Source: JBHIYN01 sp041984235
Lineage (GTDB): Bacteria; Pseudomonadota; Gammaproteobacteria; Ga0077536
Assembly (NCBI GenBank): GCA_041984235.1
Contig: JBHIYN010000006.1
Location: 186,001 to 250,000, forward strand
Direction: 5' to 3'
Length of the DNA stretch: 64,000 nucleotides
Of the stretch, positions 40,804-48,988 are shown one piece after another. Under the pieces are notes generated by a model that saw only the letters and a list, made by a program, of their open reading frames with translations, made no database searches and had not been told where the DNA came from. The position numbers and the translations under genes were made by a program. Positions within the stretch are counted from its first letter, which is position 1. Every line of letters starts with the position of its first letter.

Positions 40804-42495
40804 ATGGCCGGACTGCTGTCCAAGCAACGTATCATCGCCGACGCCGGCTTCAATCGCTGGCTGATTGCTCCCGCCGCGCTCGGCATCCACCTGTGCATCG
40901 GCTCGGTCTATGCCTGGAGCCTGTTCAACCCGGCCCTGGTGAAACGGCTCGGCGTGGTGACCAGTGCGGCCGACGACTGGTCGCTGAAGAGCGTGGTCTG
41001 GATTTTCACCGTCGCCATCGTCTTTCTCGGGCTGTCGGCAGCGATTGCCGGCAAGTGGCTGGAGCAGGTCGGCCCGCGCATGGTCGGCGTGGTCTCGGCC
41101 TGCGCCTGGGGCGGCGGCTTCGTGGTCGGCGGCGTCGGCATCGTCAGCGGCCAACTGTGGCTGGTGTATCTCGGCTACGGCGTGATCGGCGGCTGCGGCC
41201 TGGGCCTGGGTTACGTGTCGCCGGTCAGCACGCTGATCCGCTGGTTCCCGGATCGCCGCGGCATGGCCACCGGCATCGCCATCATGGGCTTCGGCGGCGG
41301 CGCCATGCTCGGCAAACCGATGATCGACGGCTTCCTGCGCTTCTACTACGAAGCGCCGCAGTATCTCGGCAGCGTCGACGCGGTCGAGCTGGTGACCGAG
41401 GCCGGGCGGCGCATGGCCATGGTCGGCGGCACGCTGCGCGAAGTGGTGGTGGTCGGCGCCAACGACCTCGCCGGCATGCTGGTACCCGGCCCGGAGGGCG
41501 TCTACGTGGTCGGCAGCGGGTCGGTCGGCGCGGCGCAGACCTTCTTCACCCTCGGCGCAATCTATTTCGTCGTCATGATGATCGCCGCTTTCTCCTACCG
41601 CGTGCCGGCAGCGGGCTGGAAGCCCGCCGGCTGGGAGCCGCCGGCGCCGGAGGACGGCGCACGCTCGATGATCACGGCCAACGACGTCGACATCGACCAG
41701 GCCCTGAAGACGCCGCAGTTCTACCAGCTCTGGATCGTGCTCTGCTTCAACGTCACCGCCGGCATCGGCGTGCTGGCCGTGGCCAAGACCATGATGACCG
41801 AGATCTTCGGCACCACCCTGCCCGATATCGTCGACCTCGAGTTCGCGGCCACCTATGTACTGATGATCAGCCTGTTCAACATGATCGGGCGCTTCCTGTG
41901 GGCGAGCGCCTCGGACTACATCGGTCGCCGCAATACCTACTTCATCTTCTTTGGCCTGGGCATCGTGCTGTACTGCTCCATCCCCTACTTCGCCGGACAG
42001 GTCAGCGCTCAGCCGGCCACCGTCTGGCTGGTCGGCTTCTACGCCGCGACCATGCTCATCTTCACCATGTACGGCGGCGGCTTCGCCACCATCCCGGCGT
42101 ACCTGGCGGACATCTTCGGCACGCGCTACGTCGGCGGCATCCACGGCCGCCTGCTGACCGCCTGGAGCACGGCCGGCGTGCTCGGACCGCTCGCGATCAC
42201 GACCCTGCGCGAGAACGCGGTGAGTGCGGCGATCGCGGATTTGAGTGCGAGAATCGACCCGGCGACTTTCCGACATGCCTTCGGCGCCGGCGTCGCCGAG
42301 CTCGATCAGCTGGTCGCGGCGAAGACCGTAACCATCGCCAAGCTGATGGACATCGCGCCCCCCGGCACCCCCGACCCGACGCCGCACCTGTACAACCAGA
42401 CCATGTACCTGATGGCCTTCCTGCTGTTCCTGGCGCTGATCGCCAATGCGCTGATGCGGCCGGTACACCCCCGGCACCACATCGACGACGACTGA
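40804..42495 (+). CDS. OFA-family MFS transporter (oxalate/formate-antiporter-like)
   Basis: The 563-residue protein has about twelve hydrophobic spans. It begins RWLIAPAALGIHLCIGSVYAW, where the SVYAWS motif is characteristic of the OFA (oxalate/formate antiporter) group. It carries YGVIGGCGLGLGYVSPVSTLIRWFPDRRGMATG in the loop after TM4-TM6 and TYVLMISLFNMIGRFLWASAS in the second half. It moves a small carboxylate or another organic ion across the inner membrane. A 40-residue hydrophilic insert near 215-250 is longer than usual. GGGAGG lies upstream of ATG 40804. Confidence 0.84.
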   Translation: MAGLLSKQRIIADAGFNRWLIAPAALGIHLCIGSVYAWSLFNPALVKRLGVVTSAADDWSLKSVVWIFTVAIVFLGLSAAIAGKWLEQVGPRMVGVVSACAWGGGFVVGGVGIVSGQLWLVYLGYGVIGGCGLGLGYVSPVSTLIRWFPDRRGMATGIAIMGFGGGAMLGKPMIDGFLRFYYEAPQYLGSVDAVELVTEAGRRMAMVGGTLREVVVVGANDLAGMLVPGPEGVYVVGSGSVGAAQTFFTLGAIYFVVMMIAAFSYRVPAAGWKPAGWEPPAPEDGARSMITANDVDIDQALKTPQFYQLWIVLCFNVTAGIGVLAVAKTMMTEIFGTTLPDIVDLEFAATYVLMISLFNMIGRFLWASASDYIGRRNTYFIFFGLGIVLYCSIPYFAGQVSAQPATVWLVGFYAATMLIFTMYGGGFATIPAYLADIFGTRYVGGIHGRLLTAWSTAGVLGPLAITTLRENAVSAAIADLSARIDPATFRHAFGAGVAELDQLVAAKTVTIAKLMDIAPPGTPDPTPHLYNQTMYLMAFLLFLALIANALMRPVHPRHHIDDD

Positions 42496-42505
42496 GCGCC
42501 GCAAG

Positions 42506-42528
42506 CGCGCGGCCGCTGCGGCCGCGCG
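42506..42528. terminator. GC-rich hairpin between convergent genes
   Basis: A perfect 10-bp stem (CGCGCGGCCG and its complement) with a three-base loop lies between the MFS gene stop (42495) and the convergent SMP-30 stop (42537). No T-run flanks it on either side. It could end both transcripts. Confidence 0.45.
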
Positions 42529-42536
42529 GCGCCGGC

Positions 42537-43385
42537 TCAGGGCGACCCGGCGGCGGGCACCTCGACCTGGCAGACCTCGATGCGCGCATTGCGCGCACCG
42601 CTGGCGATGTCCTCGATCTCGCCCTCGTAGGTCAGCGCGAACAGCGTGCGTCCGTCGGCGCCACCGAGATTGCAGGCCACCGCGCGCTTGTTCGGCGCGG
42701 TGATGGTGGCGCTGATCGCGCCGCCCTCGGCGACGCGCAGGAACTCGCCGCTGCCAAAGCTCGAGACCCAGATGGCGCCCTCGGCATCGAGGCAGATGCC
42801 GTCCGGTGTCCGCTCGCCGAGCTCCGCCCATACACGCCGCCCGGACAGGCTGCCGTCCGCGGCGCGGTCGAAGGCAGTGAGACAGTTGGCGAAGGTCTCG
42901 GCGCAAATCAGGGTACCGCCGTCGGGGGTGATCACGGTGCCGTTGGGAAAATTCAGCCCCTCGGCGGCGACCGTGGCGCTACCGTCCGGCGCCACGCGGA
43001 CCAGGTTCGCAAGCGCCGGATCGGCGCCGGCGAAGAGGTCGTAACCGAAGTTGCCGACGTAGATGTTGCCGGCCGGGTCGACCACCGAATCGTTGATGTC
43101 GGCGGCAGCCAGCGCCGAGAGATCGGCGTAGGTCGACAGCGTACCGCCGTCGACCGCGAGCAGCTTGCGATCGGCCATGGAGACCACCACCAGGCGCCCG
43201 TCCGGCAGGAAGTTCAGCCCCGACGGGCGGTTCGGCACCTCCACCACCTGCTCCACCCGGCCCTGCTCGTCGACGTGGTGCACGGCCATGCCCCACATGT
43301 CGGAGAACCACAGCCGGCCGTCGCGCCAGCGCGGCCCCTCCAGAAAGACGAAGCCGTCCGCGAGTACTTCCAGCGATTGCGCCAT
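42537..43385 (-). CDS. SMP-30/gluconolactonase-family protein
   Basis: The 282-residue protein is a six-bladed beta-propeller of the SMP-30/gluconolactonase type: FLEGPRWRDGRLWFSDMWG at the start with a metal-ligand glutamate, PSGLNFLPDGRLVVVSM, INDSVVDPAGNIYVGNFGY, LNFPNGTVITPDGGTL and DGICLDAEGAIWVSSFGSG. These positions correspond to the divalent-metal site. Enzymes of the family hydrolyse lactones in the cytosol or periplasm; no signal peptide is visible. The MFS antiporter and this lactonase may serve the same carboxylate pathway, which is inference. Confidence 0.85.
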   Translation of the reverse strand: MAQSLEVLADGFVFLEGPRWRDGRLWFSDMWGMAVHHVDEQGRVEQVVEVPNRPSGLNFLPDGRLVVVSMADRKLLAVDGGTLSTYADLSALAAADINDSVVDPAGNIYVGNFGYDLFAGADPALANLVRVAPDGSATVAAEGLNFPNGTVITPDGGTLICAETFANCLTAFDRAADGSLSGRRVWAELGERTPDGICLDAEGAIWVSSFGSGEFLRVAEGGAISATITAPNKRAVACNLGGADGRTLFALTYEGEIEDIASGARNARIEVCQVEVPAAGSP

Positions 43386-43464
43386 GATTCTCCCCTTCGT
43401 AATCAGGTCATTGTCGAGCGGGCGTCCACGCTATGGCTGGCGGGCCGGCACTGTCAAGCAACCC

Positions 43465-43854
43465 TCAGCGCTCGTCGTCGAGGCCGAACAGCCGGTCGAG
43501 CTCGCTCCTGCTGTGCGCCGCGTCCGCGTCTGCCGGCGTATCCGCCGCCTCGCCGAACAACGCGTTGAGGGCAGCCCGCGCCGTGTCGTCCGTGGTGCCG
43601 CCGCTGCCCCTGAAGGCGTGCGGCGACGGCTCCAGGTAGTCGCAGAAATTGGCGCGCTCCTTGTTCGTGACCGCGGCCGCGACCGGCTCGTCGCAGGCAT
43701 CGGACACCGACGGATTGTAGAAGCGGCACAGCCGGCACACGTGCAGATCGGCGTCGCACGCCGGGCACACCTCCTCGCGCCGCAGCGGGAAGAGCTCGCC
43801 GGCCAGCGCCTCGCCGCAGCGCCAGCAGCGCATCGACGCCGGGGCGTCAGCCAT
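43465..43854 (-). CDS. double zinc-ribbon-like protein, unknown function
   Basis: The 129-residue product carries Cys10-x2-Cys13, Cys30-x2-Cys33, Cys40-x2-Cys43, Cys54 and Cys71 in its first 71 residues (CWRCGE, CPACDA, CRLCRFY), enough for two zinc sites. The C-terminal half is acidic and low-complexity, ending in SELDRLFGL. I do not recognise a named family, though it resembles small conserved proteobacterial hypothetical proteins. It starts three bases after the nitroreductase stop. Confidence 0.65.
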   Translation of the reverse strand: MADAPASMRCWRCGEALAGELFPLRREEVCPACDADLHVCRLCRFYNPSVSDACDEPVAAAVTNKERANFCDYLEPSPHAFRGSGGTTDDTARAALNALFGEAADTPADADAAHSRSELDRLFGLDDER

Positions 43855-43857
43855 GGC

Positions 43858-44478
43858 TCAGTCGAGCGCCGCGCCGGTGAACGACTCGAGATGCACCACT
43901 TCGCTCAGCGGGCGGCGATAGCCGCGCGGCGGCTGGCGCCCGCTCTCGGCGCGTCCGACCACGACCATCATCACCGGGACGACGTGGCTCGGCAGCTCGA
44001 GCAGGGCGGCGACCGCCGCCGCGTCGAAGCCGATCATGGGGCCGCTGTCCCAGCCGCGATTGCGCGCCGCGTACATCAGCGACATGGCTGCCAGCGCGCC
44101 GCTGCGTACCGCCTCCTCGCGCTGCAGGGCCGGTTGATCGCGATACACGCCTTCGATCATCGGCACGTACTTGTCGCGCGCCTCCTCCCCGGCATCGGCG
44201 TAAATGCGGGCCGCGTCGGCATGCGCATCGAGATTGCCGCACACCAGGACGACCGCGGCACACTGCTCCACCTGTGCCTGTCCGAAGGACAGCTTGCGCA
44301 GCTCGCTCTTGCGCGCGTCATCGCGCACCACCACGAACTGCCAGTGCTGCAGATTGAACGAGCTCGGACTGAGCACGACCTCTTCGAATATGGCCGTCAG
44401 CTCGGCATCGCCGATGCTCGTCCCCGTTTCGTAGCTGCGCACACTGTGACGCGCGAGCACCAGTTCGGAAAATTCCAA
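43858..44478 (-). CDS. nitroreductase-family FMN protein
   Basis: The 206-residue protein has the nitroreductase fold signature RHSVRSYETGTSIGDAEL (FMN-phosphate-binding arginine-serine), SPSSFNLQHWQFVVVRDD and CGNLDAHADAARIYADAG. These proteins reduce nitroaromatics, quinones or flavins with NAD(P)H. Family members are often dimeric, cytosolic. The gene is between DadA-like and zinc-ribbon genes on the minus strand, with a 48-base and a 3-base gap. Confidence 0.87.
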   Translation of the reverse strand: MEFSELVLARHSVRSYETGTSIGDAELTAIFEEVVLSPSSFNLQHWQFVVVRDDARKSELRKLSFGQAQVEQCAAVVLVCGNLDAHADAARIYADAGEEARDKYVPMIEGVYRDQPALQREEAVRSGALAAMSLMYAARNRGWDSGPMIGFDAAAVAALLELPSHVVPVMMVVVGRAESGRQPPRGYRRPLSEVVHLESFTGAALD

Positions 44479-44526
44479 TCGCCTCTCCTCGTCCTGCGGC
44501 CCGCCATGCTGCGGGCCAGGGTGCGC

Positions 44527-45792
44527 TCAGCGCGTGAAGCGCGCGAGCGCATAATCTTCCAGCGCGATGCCGGTGGCCTGACCGACCATGCAATCGGCAA
44601 CCAATTTACCCGCGCCTGGAGCCATGGTCCATCCAAGGTGGCCGTGCCCGGTGTTGACGAACAGCTTGCGCACCGGGGTCGGTCCCATGATGCCGACACC
44701 GTCCGGGCTCATGGGCCGGAAACCGCTCCACTCGGCGACGCTGCGCCGATCGAGTGCCGCGGCGCCCTGCGGGTAGACGTGTTCGACGAGGCGGAACAGG
44801 TTGGCGATGCGCTCGCGCACCAGGGACGCATCGAAGCCGGCAAACTCGGCCGTTCCCGCAACCCGCAGACGATCGCCCAGGGGGCAGACCGCGGCATGGA
44901 AATGCTCGTCGATGACCGGGACGCGCGGCTTGTGCGTCCAGCCGTCGATGGGCGCGGTAATCGAGTAGCCCTTGACCGGCTGCACCGGTACCCGCACGCC
45001 GGCCCCGGCCAGCAGGGCCGCGCTGTAGCTGCCGGCCGCCACCACGCAGGCGTCGGCGCGGTGCACCTCGCCGTCGATGCTGACTCCGGTGAGCACGCCG
45101 TCGCGTGCCATCACGCGACTGACGCTGGTCTCGTATTCGAACCTCACCCCCGCTTCCGCACAACGCGCGGCGAGCGCACGACAGAACAGGTGCGCGTCAC
45201 CACTGACGTCGTCCGGGAAATGAATACCGCCGCTGAGCCCGGCTTCGATCGGCTGCAGCGCCGGCTCCAGCGCCGTCACCTCCGCGGCACTCAGCACCGC
45301 GTAACGCACGTCCCAGTCACGGCAGCGATGCGCGATGCGTTCGGCCGCGGCGAGGTCGTCCGCGCTGCGGTAGATCTTGAGCGTGCCCCGATCGGCGCGC
45401 GTGTATTCGAGTCCGACCGACGCAAACTCATCGTTCAATACGCCGAGCGAGTACCCGGCAAGCCGCGCGTTCTTCTCGAGATTGACCAGGAAGGCGGACG
45501 TGCGCGAATTGCGAAAGAAGGACCACGTCCAGCCCAGCATGCGCGGCAGCGCATGCGGCCGGATCAGCAGCGCCGAGTCCTCGCGGCCCAGCATGCGCAG
45601 GGCCTGCCACAGTACGCCGGGCTCGTTCCACGGGCTCGCCTGGCTGGCGTGCAGCATGCCACCGTTGGCGAAGCTGGTTTCGAGGCCGGGCCCGGGCTGG
45701 CGATCGCAGACCAGTACCTCCGCCCCGTGACGGCGCAGAAACCAGGCAGTGGTCAGGCCGATCAGGCCGGCGCCGACGACGATGCAACGCAT
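44527..45792 (-). CDS. dadA: D-amino-acid-dehydrogenase-like FAD oxidoreductase
   Basis: The 421-residue protein has the dinucleotide motif VVGAGLIGLTTAWFL at its N terminus, GLETSFANGGMLHASQASPWNEPG typical of DadA small subunits, VVAAGSYSAALLAGAGVRVP, and NTGHGHLGWTMAPGAGKLVADC near the C terminus. DadA oxidises D-alanine and other D-amino acids at the inner membrane with electrons to quinone. Length is close to the usual 430 residues. The nitroreductase follows 48 bases later. Other FAD amine oxidases share the fold, so the exact substrate is not certain. Confidence 0.84.
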   Translation of the reverse strand: MRCIVVGAGLIGLTTAWFLRRHGAEVLVCDRQPGPGLETSFANGGMLHASQASPWNEPGVLWQALRMLGREDSALLIRPHALPRMLGWTWSFFRNSRTSAFLVNLEKNARLAGYSLGVLNDEFASVGLEYTRADRGTLKIYRSADDLAAAERIAHRCRDWDVRYAVLSAAEVTALEPALQPIEAGLSGGIHFPDDVSGDAHLFCRALAARCAEAGVRFEYETSVSRVMARDGVLTGVSIDGEVHRADACVVAAGSYSAALLAGAGVRVPVQPVKGYSITAPIDGWTHKPRVPVIDEHFHAAVCPLGDRLRVAGTAEFAGFDASLVRERIANLFRLVEHVYPQGAAALDRRSVAEWSGFRPMSPDGVGIMGPTPVRKLFVNTGHGHLGWTMAPGAGKLVADCMVGQATGIALEDYALARFTR

Positions 45793-45877
45793 GGCACTCT
45801 CTCAGGCGGCGGGATGCCGAGCCTCATCTTGATGGATGAGCGCGCAGATTTCACCCTGCATCGCGCCGCACGCGGAC

Positions 45878-45905
45878 AAAAAAAAGCCGGCATTGAGCCG
45901 GCTTT
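45878..45905 (-). terminator. intrinsic terminator of the HU-like gene
   Basis: A GCCGGC/GCCGGC stem extended by AAA/TTT with a five-base loop is followed on the minus strand by eight T residues. It starts 22 bases after the HU stop codon. Confidence 0.85.
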
Positions 45906-45926
45906 GAGTGCAAGACGTCTGGTGCT

Positions 45927-46262
45927 TCAGGCAACGGCGTCCTTGATCGCCTTCATTGCCGTGGCACGCACGGAAAGACTTGCCGGACGCGCAGCGACCT
46001 GGACCATCTCCCCGGTGAACGGGTTGCGTGCCATGCCGGCCTTGCGCGCCGGCTTCTGAACGCGGCGCAGCTTGACGCCGAGTTCGGGAATCGTGAACTC
46101 ACCCGAACCATTCTTGATCAGGTGACGCGTGGCGAGTGCCTTGGCCGACTGCAGAACAGCCTGCACTTCCTTCTTCGTGAGACCGGTCTCTTCAGCGACT
46201 GCTGCAAGAATCTGCGACTTGGTTTGCTTTTCCTTTATCGCGCTGGTTTTGGCTTTACTCAT
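45927..46262 (-). CDS. HU/IHF-family DNA-binding protein with basic N-terminal tail
   Basis: The 111-residue protein has the HU core (TKSQILAAVAEETGLTKKEV, then GSGEFTIPELGVKLRRVQKP and ARNPFTGEMVQVAARPAS). The beta-arm carries the conserved RNPFTGE. It has a lysine-rich N-terminal extension (MSKAKTSAIKEKQ) lacking in E. coli HU. It compacts and bends DNA. GGGAGG precedes ATG 46262, and the codon usage is less GC-extreme than its neighbours, consistent with high expression. A 367-base spacer separates it from the sirtuin gene. A strong terminator follows. Confidence 0.88.
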   Translation of the reverse strand: MSKAKTSAIKEKQTKSQILAAVAEETGLTKKEVQAVLQSAKALATRHLIKNGSGEFTIPELGVKLRRVQKPARKAGMARNPFTGEMVQVAARPASLSVRATAMKAIKDAVA

Positions 46263-46629
46263 AGGTTCCTCCCGTGACAGGTGGTAGCGTAATTTTCGAG
46301 GCTTGGTCGGTGGCGTGATGCGGTACGGTTCCCGGCTCGCTGTGTGCACCCCGGATCGCGTGACCAGGTTTCCGTCCGATTTCGTTCCCTTTCCCGGCGA
46401 CCTCCCAACTTCCGGCGCACTCGACGGGCATTGGGAGCGTGATCGCTTCCCGAAGCCGGGTCCCGATCGACCGCGCTACTATAATGACCGCGGCCGAAAT
46501 TGGAAGTCTTGACATGAAAAAAGTGCCGCGGAATCGGCGCGATTTCCGCACTTTTTCGCATTTCTGACCCCACGCCGCAGGATCGCTGCCGCCTGACGGC
46601 GCGTTACGCGCCCACGGACCCGCCCGCGA
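46263..46629. other. 367-base spacer with terminator and long HU leader
   Basis: No supported gene is present. The left part upstream of the HU gene (46263-46515) is probably its promoter and leader, with a TATAGT -10-like hexamer at 46478-46483 on the minus strand that would give a leader near 210 bases. The right part holds the hairpin at 46517-46556. Open frames in this interval look like noise. Confidence 0.5.
46517..46556. terminator. A/T-flanked hairpin, likely bidirectional terminator
   Basis: AAAAAGTGC at 46518-46526 pairs perfectly with GCACTTTTT at 46548-46556, with a further inner GGAA/TTCC pairing. A-run on one side and T-run on the other allow termination in both directions. On the minus strand it would end the sirtuin transcript, whose stop lies at 46630. 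Confidence 0.75.
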
Positions 46630-47337
46630 TCACCCCGACGGCATCAAGCGATCGAGTGCCAGCAACGCGTCCGCCGCGGCCAGCGGCAGGCGCACGCTGA
46701 CCGCCTCGGACAGTACGGTGAGATCGGGATTGATCTCCACCGTCAGCGCGCCGCGCGCACGCGCTTCGATCACGGGGTCGTGAATGTAGGGAAAACCCGC
46801 CGTCGTGCCGATCGCGAGTACGACGTCGAAACCGCGCGCCAGCTCGCGCTCGTAACGCGCCAACTCCGCCGCCGGCAACATCTCGCCGAACAACACCACG
46901 TTGGGCCGCACCAGGCCGTCACAATGCGGGCAGCGCGGCGGCAGTACCGTCATGTCGAAGTCGGCGAAGGCGTAGCGGCGCTCGCAGTCGAAGCAATACA
47001 GCTCGCCGAGATTACCGTGCAGTTCGATGACATTGCGGCTGCCGGCGGCGCGATGAAAGCCGTCGACGTTCTGCGTCACCACGTGCAACTCGAAGTGATC
47101 ATCCCAGGCGGCGAGCATCTGGTGGCCCGCGTTGGGTAGCGCACCGTGGCAGGCGCGTTCGATCTGGGCGATGTACTTCCACGTCAGCGCGGGATTACGC
47201 GCCATCGTGTAGGCGTGCAGGATCTCCTCGATGGGCAGGCCTTCCTCGATCTCCATGTCGTTGTAGAGACCGCCGATACCGCGGTAGGTCGGCAGGCCGG
47301 AGGCGGCCGACATGCCCGCCCCGGTCAACACCGCCAC
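46630..47337 (-). CDS. sirtuin-family NAD-dependent protein deacylase
   Basis: The 235-residue product has the Sir2 core: VLTGAGMSAASGLPTYRG, VVTQNVDGFHRAAGS, catalytic His107 in VIELHGNLGE, zinc cysteines 115, 118, 136 and 139 (CFDC, CPHC), and RPNVVLFGEMLP. It removes acyl groups from lysine using NAD. GTG 47337 is the first recognised start, but the frame stays open upstream to the monooxygenase stop and encodes ALGSIAAALRDARRVAVLTG, which resembles the usual first helix of sirtuins. A CTG around 47415 may be the true start. The gene follows the monooxygenase on one strand. Confidence 0.88.
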   Translation of the reverse strand: MAVLTGAGMSAASGLPTYRGIGGLYNDMEIEEGLPIEEILHAYTMARNPALTWKYIAQIERACHGALPNAGHQMLAAWDDHFELHVVTQNVDGFHRAAGSRNVIELHGNLGELYCFDCERRYAFADFDMTVLPPRCPHCDGLVRPNVVLFGEMLPAAELARYERELARGFDVVLAIGTTAGFPYIHDPVIEARARGALTVEINPDLTVLSEAVSVRLPLAAADALLALDRLMPSG

Positions 47338-47423
47338 GCGGCGCGCATCGCGCAGCGCCGCGGCGATGCTGCCCAGCGCGGCGTCTGCCGCCTCTCCCGC
47401 CTGCAGCGGGTCGCCGCCGGTGC

Positions 47424-48929
47424 TCAGGCCGCCGATCGGGTTCGCTCCTCCGCTGCGGGGGCTGCGCTCGCGGGCGGATTGTCGAACTGCAGGACACCGT
47501 CCTCGATCGGCGCGTTGCGGATCGTCTCGCGATCGACGGTGTAATTCTGCGTGTGCCGCCAGGGATCACGATCGCCCTGTTTCGGGAACAGGTGCATGGC
47601 GCGACGGATGTAACCCGGCGAGAAGTCCTCGACCATGTTGTGCGTCGACATGCCGCGGTCCTCGGCGCGCAGGCGCGGGGTGCACTGGCGCACACCGCGC
47701 TCGTCCATGGTGTTGATCAGCCGGCACACGTAGTCGGCGACGAGCTCCGAGCGCAGCGTCCACGAGGCGTTGATGTAGCCGAACACGTGCACCAGGTTGG
47801 GCACGTCGGAGAACATCATGCCCTTGTAGGTCCAGGTCTCCGGGAAAGACACCGCCGCGCCGTCGACGCTGAACGCGGCGCCGCCCAGCACCGCGAGTTC
47901 GAGGCCGGTGGCGGTCACGATGATGTCCGCCTCTAGCGTCTCGCCCGAGCCGAGCGCGATGCCCTCCGCGGTGAAGCGCTCGATTGTGTCGGTGACCACC
48001 TCGGCCTTGCCCGCGCGGATGGCCTTGAACAGGTCCGCATCGGGCACCAGGCACAGGCGTTGGTCCCACGGGTTGTAGTCGGGCGTGAAATGCTTCTCCA
48101 CGTCGTAGTCCGGTCCCAGGTGCTTGCGCACGTAAGCAAGCAGTTTCTCGCGCACCTTCTGCGGATTCTTGCGCGTCTGGCCGTAGATCCAGCGCTGCAT
48201 CTGGATGTTCTTCCAGCGGATCAGGCGGTAGGCGAGCTTCTCCGGCAACAGCTTCCTGAGCACGGTCGCGATGGGATCCTCGGCCGGCAGCGAGATGACC
48301 CAGGTCGGCGAGCGCTGCAGCATGGTCACTTTCGCCGCCTTCTGCGCCATCGCCGGGACCAGCGTCATGGCGGTCGCGCCGCTGCCGATGATGACCACGC
48401 GCTTGCCGGCGTAGTCGAGATCCTGCGGCCACTTCTGCGGATGCACCACCGCGCCGCGGAAGTCGTCGACCCCGGCAAACTCCGGCGTGTAACCCTGCTC
48501 GTAGCTGTAGTAGCCACTGCACATGAACAGCAGGTTGCAGGCGAACTCGACCCGACTGCCGTCCTCGCGCTCGGCAGTCACGTTCCAGCGTGCGGCCTCG
48601 CTCGACCAGGCCGCCGCGACGACCTTGTGTCCGAAGCGGATATGGCGGTCGATGCCGCGCTCGGCGGCCGCCTCCTGCACGTAGGCCAGGATCGAGGGAC
48701 CGTCGGCAATTGCCTTGGGATCGCGCCACGGCTTGGAGTCGTAGCCCATGGTGTACATGTCGCTGTCGGAGCGGATGCCGGGGTAACGGAACAGGTCCCA
48801 GGTTCCGCCGATGCGCTCGCGCGCCTCGAGCAGGGCGAAGGTCTTGCCCGGGCAGGCTTCCTGCAGCTTGCGCGCGGCGCCGATCCCGGAGAGACCGGCA
48901 CCGACGATGATGACGTCAAAGTAGTCCAT
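47424..48929 (-). CDS. flavin monooxygenase of the Baeyer-Villiger/EthA type
   Basis: The 501-residue protein carries the FAD motif VGAGLSGIGAARKL (residues 9-22), GTWDLFRYPGIRSDSDMYTM, the Baeyer-Villiger fingerprint FRGAVVHPQKWP (157-168), and the NADPH motif VVIIGSGATAMTLVPAM. MQRWIYGQTRKNP in the middle is typical of EthA-like enzymes. They insert oxygen next to ketones or oxidise soft heteroatoms with NADPH and O2. The gene lies downstream of tetR (59-base gap) and shares its strand with the amidohydrolase and sirtuin genes. Confidence 0.9.
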   Translation of the reverse strand: MDYFDVIIVGAGLSGIGAARKLQEACPGKTFALLEARERIGGTWDLFRYPGIRSDSDMYTMGYDSKPWRDPKAIADGPSILAYVQEAAAERGIDRHIRFGHKVVAAAWSSEAARWNVTAEREDGSRVEFACNLLFMCSGYYSYEQGYTPEFAGVDDFRGAVVHPQKWPQDLDYAGKRVVIIGSGATAMTLVPAMAQKAAKVTMLQRSPTWVISLPAEDPIATVLRKLLPEKLAYRLIRWKNIQMQRWIYGQTRKNPQKVREKLLAYVRKHLGPDYDVEKHFTPDYNPWDQRLCLVPDADLFKAIRAGKAEVVTDTIERFTAEGIALGSGETLEADIIVTATGLELAVLGGAAFSVDGAAVSFPETWTYKGMMFSDVPNLVHVFGYINASWTLRSELVADYVCRLINTMDERGVRQCTPRLRAEDRGMSTHNMVEDFSPGYIRRAMHLFPKQGDRDPWRHTQNYTVDRETIRNAPIEDGVLQFDNPPASAAPAAEERTRSAA

Positions 48930-48988
48930 GGCGAACTCCGTTCGATGCGGGCGGGAACGCGGCGAGCGCGGCCCTGATGCCCCTGATT

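Noticed and set aside
40893..43568. 891-codon plus-strand open frame over the MFS and SMP-30 genes
   Set aside because: It is a shifted-frame shadow of the MFS transporter and antisense of SMP-30.
43165..46059. A 964-codon open frame on the plus strand across SMP-30 to HU
   Set aside because: It crosses at least five well-supported minus-strand genes and the HU terminator.
46480..46486. TATAAT on the plus strand near 46480
   Set aside because: No plus-strand gene follows within a sensible distance, so it was not called as a promoter.
46255..46551. 98-codon open frame in the HU upstream spacer
   Set aside because: It covers the terminator and probable promoter, has no domain, and overlaps the HU start.
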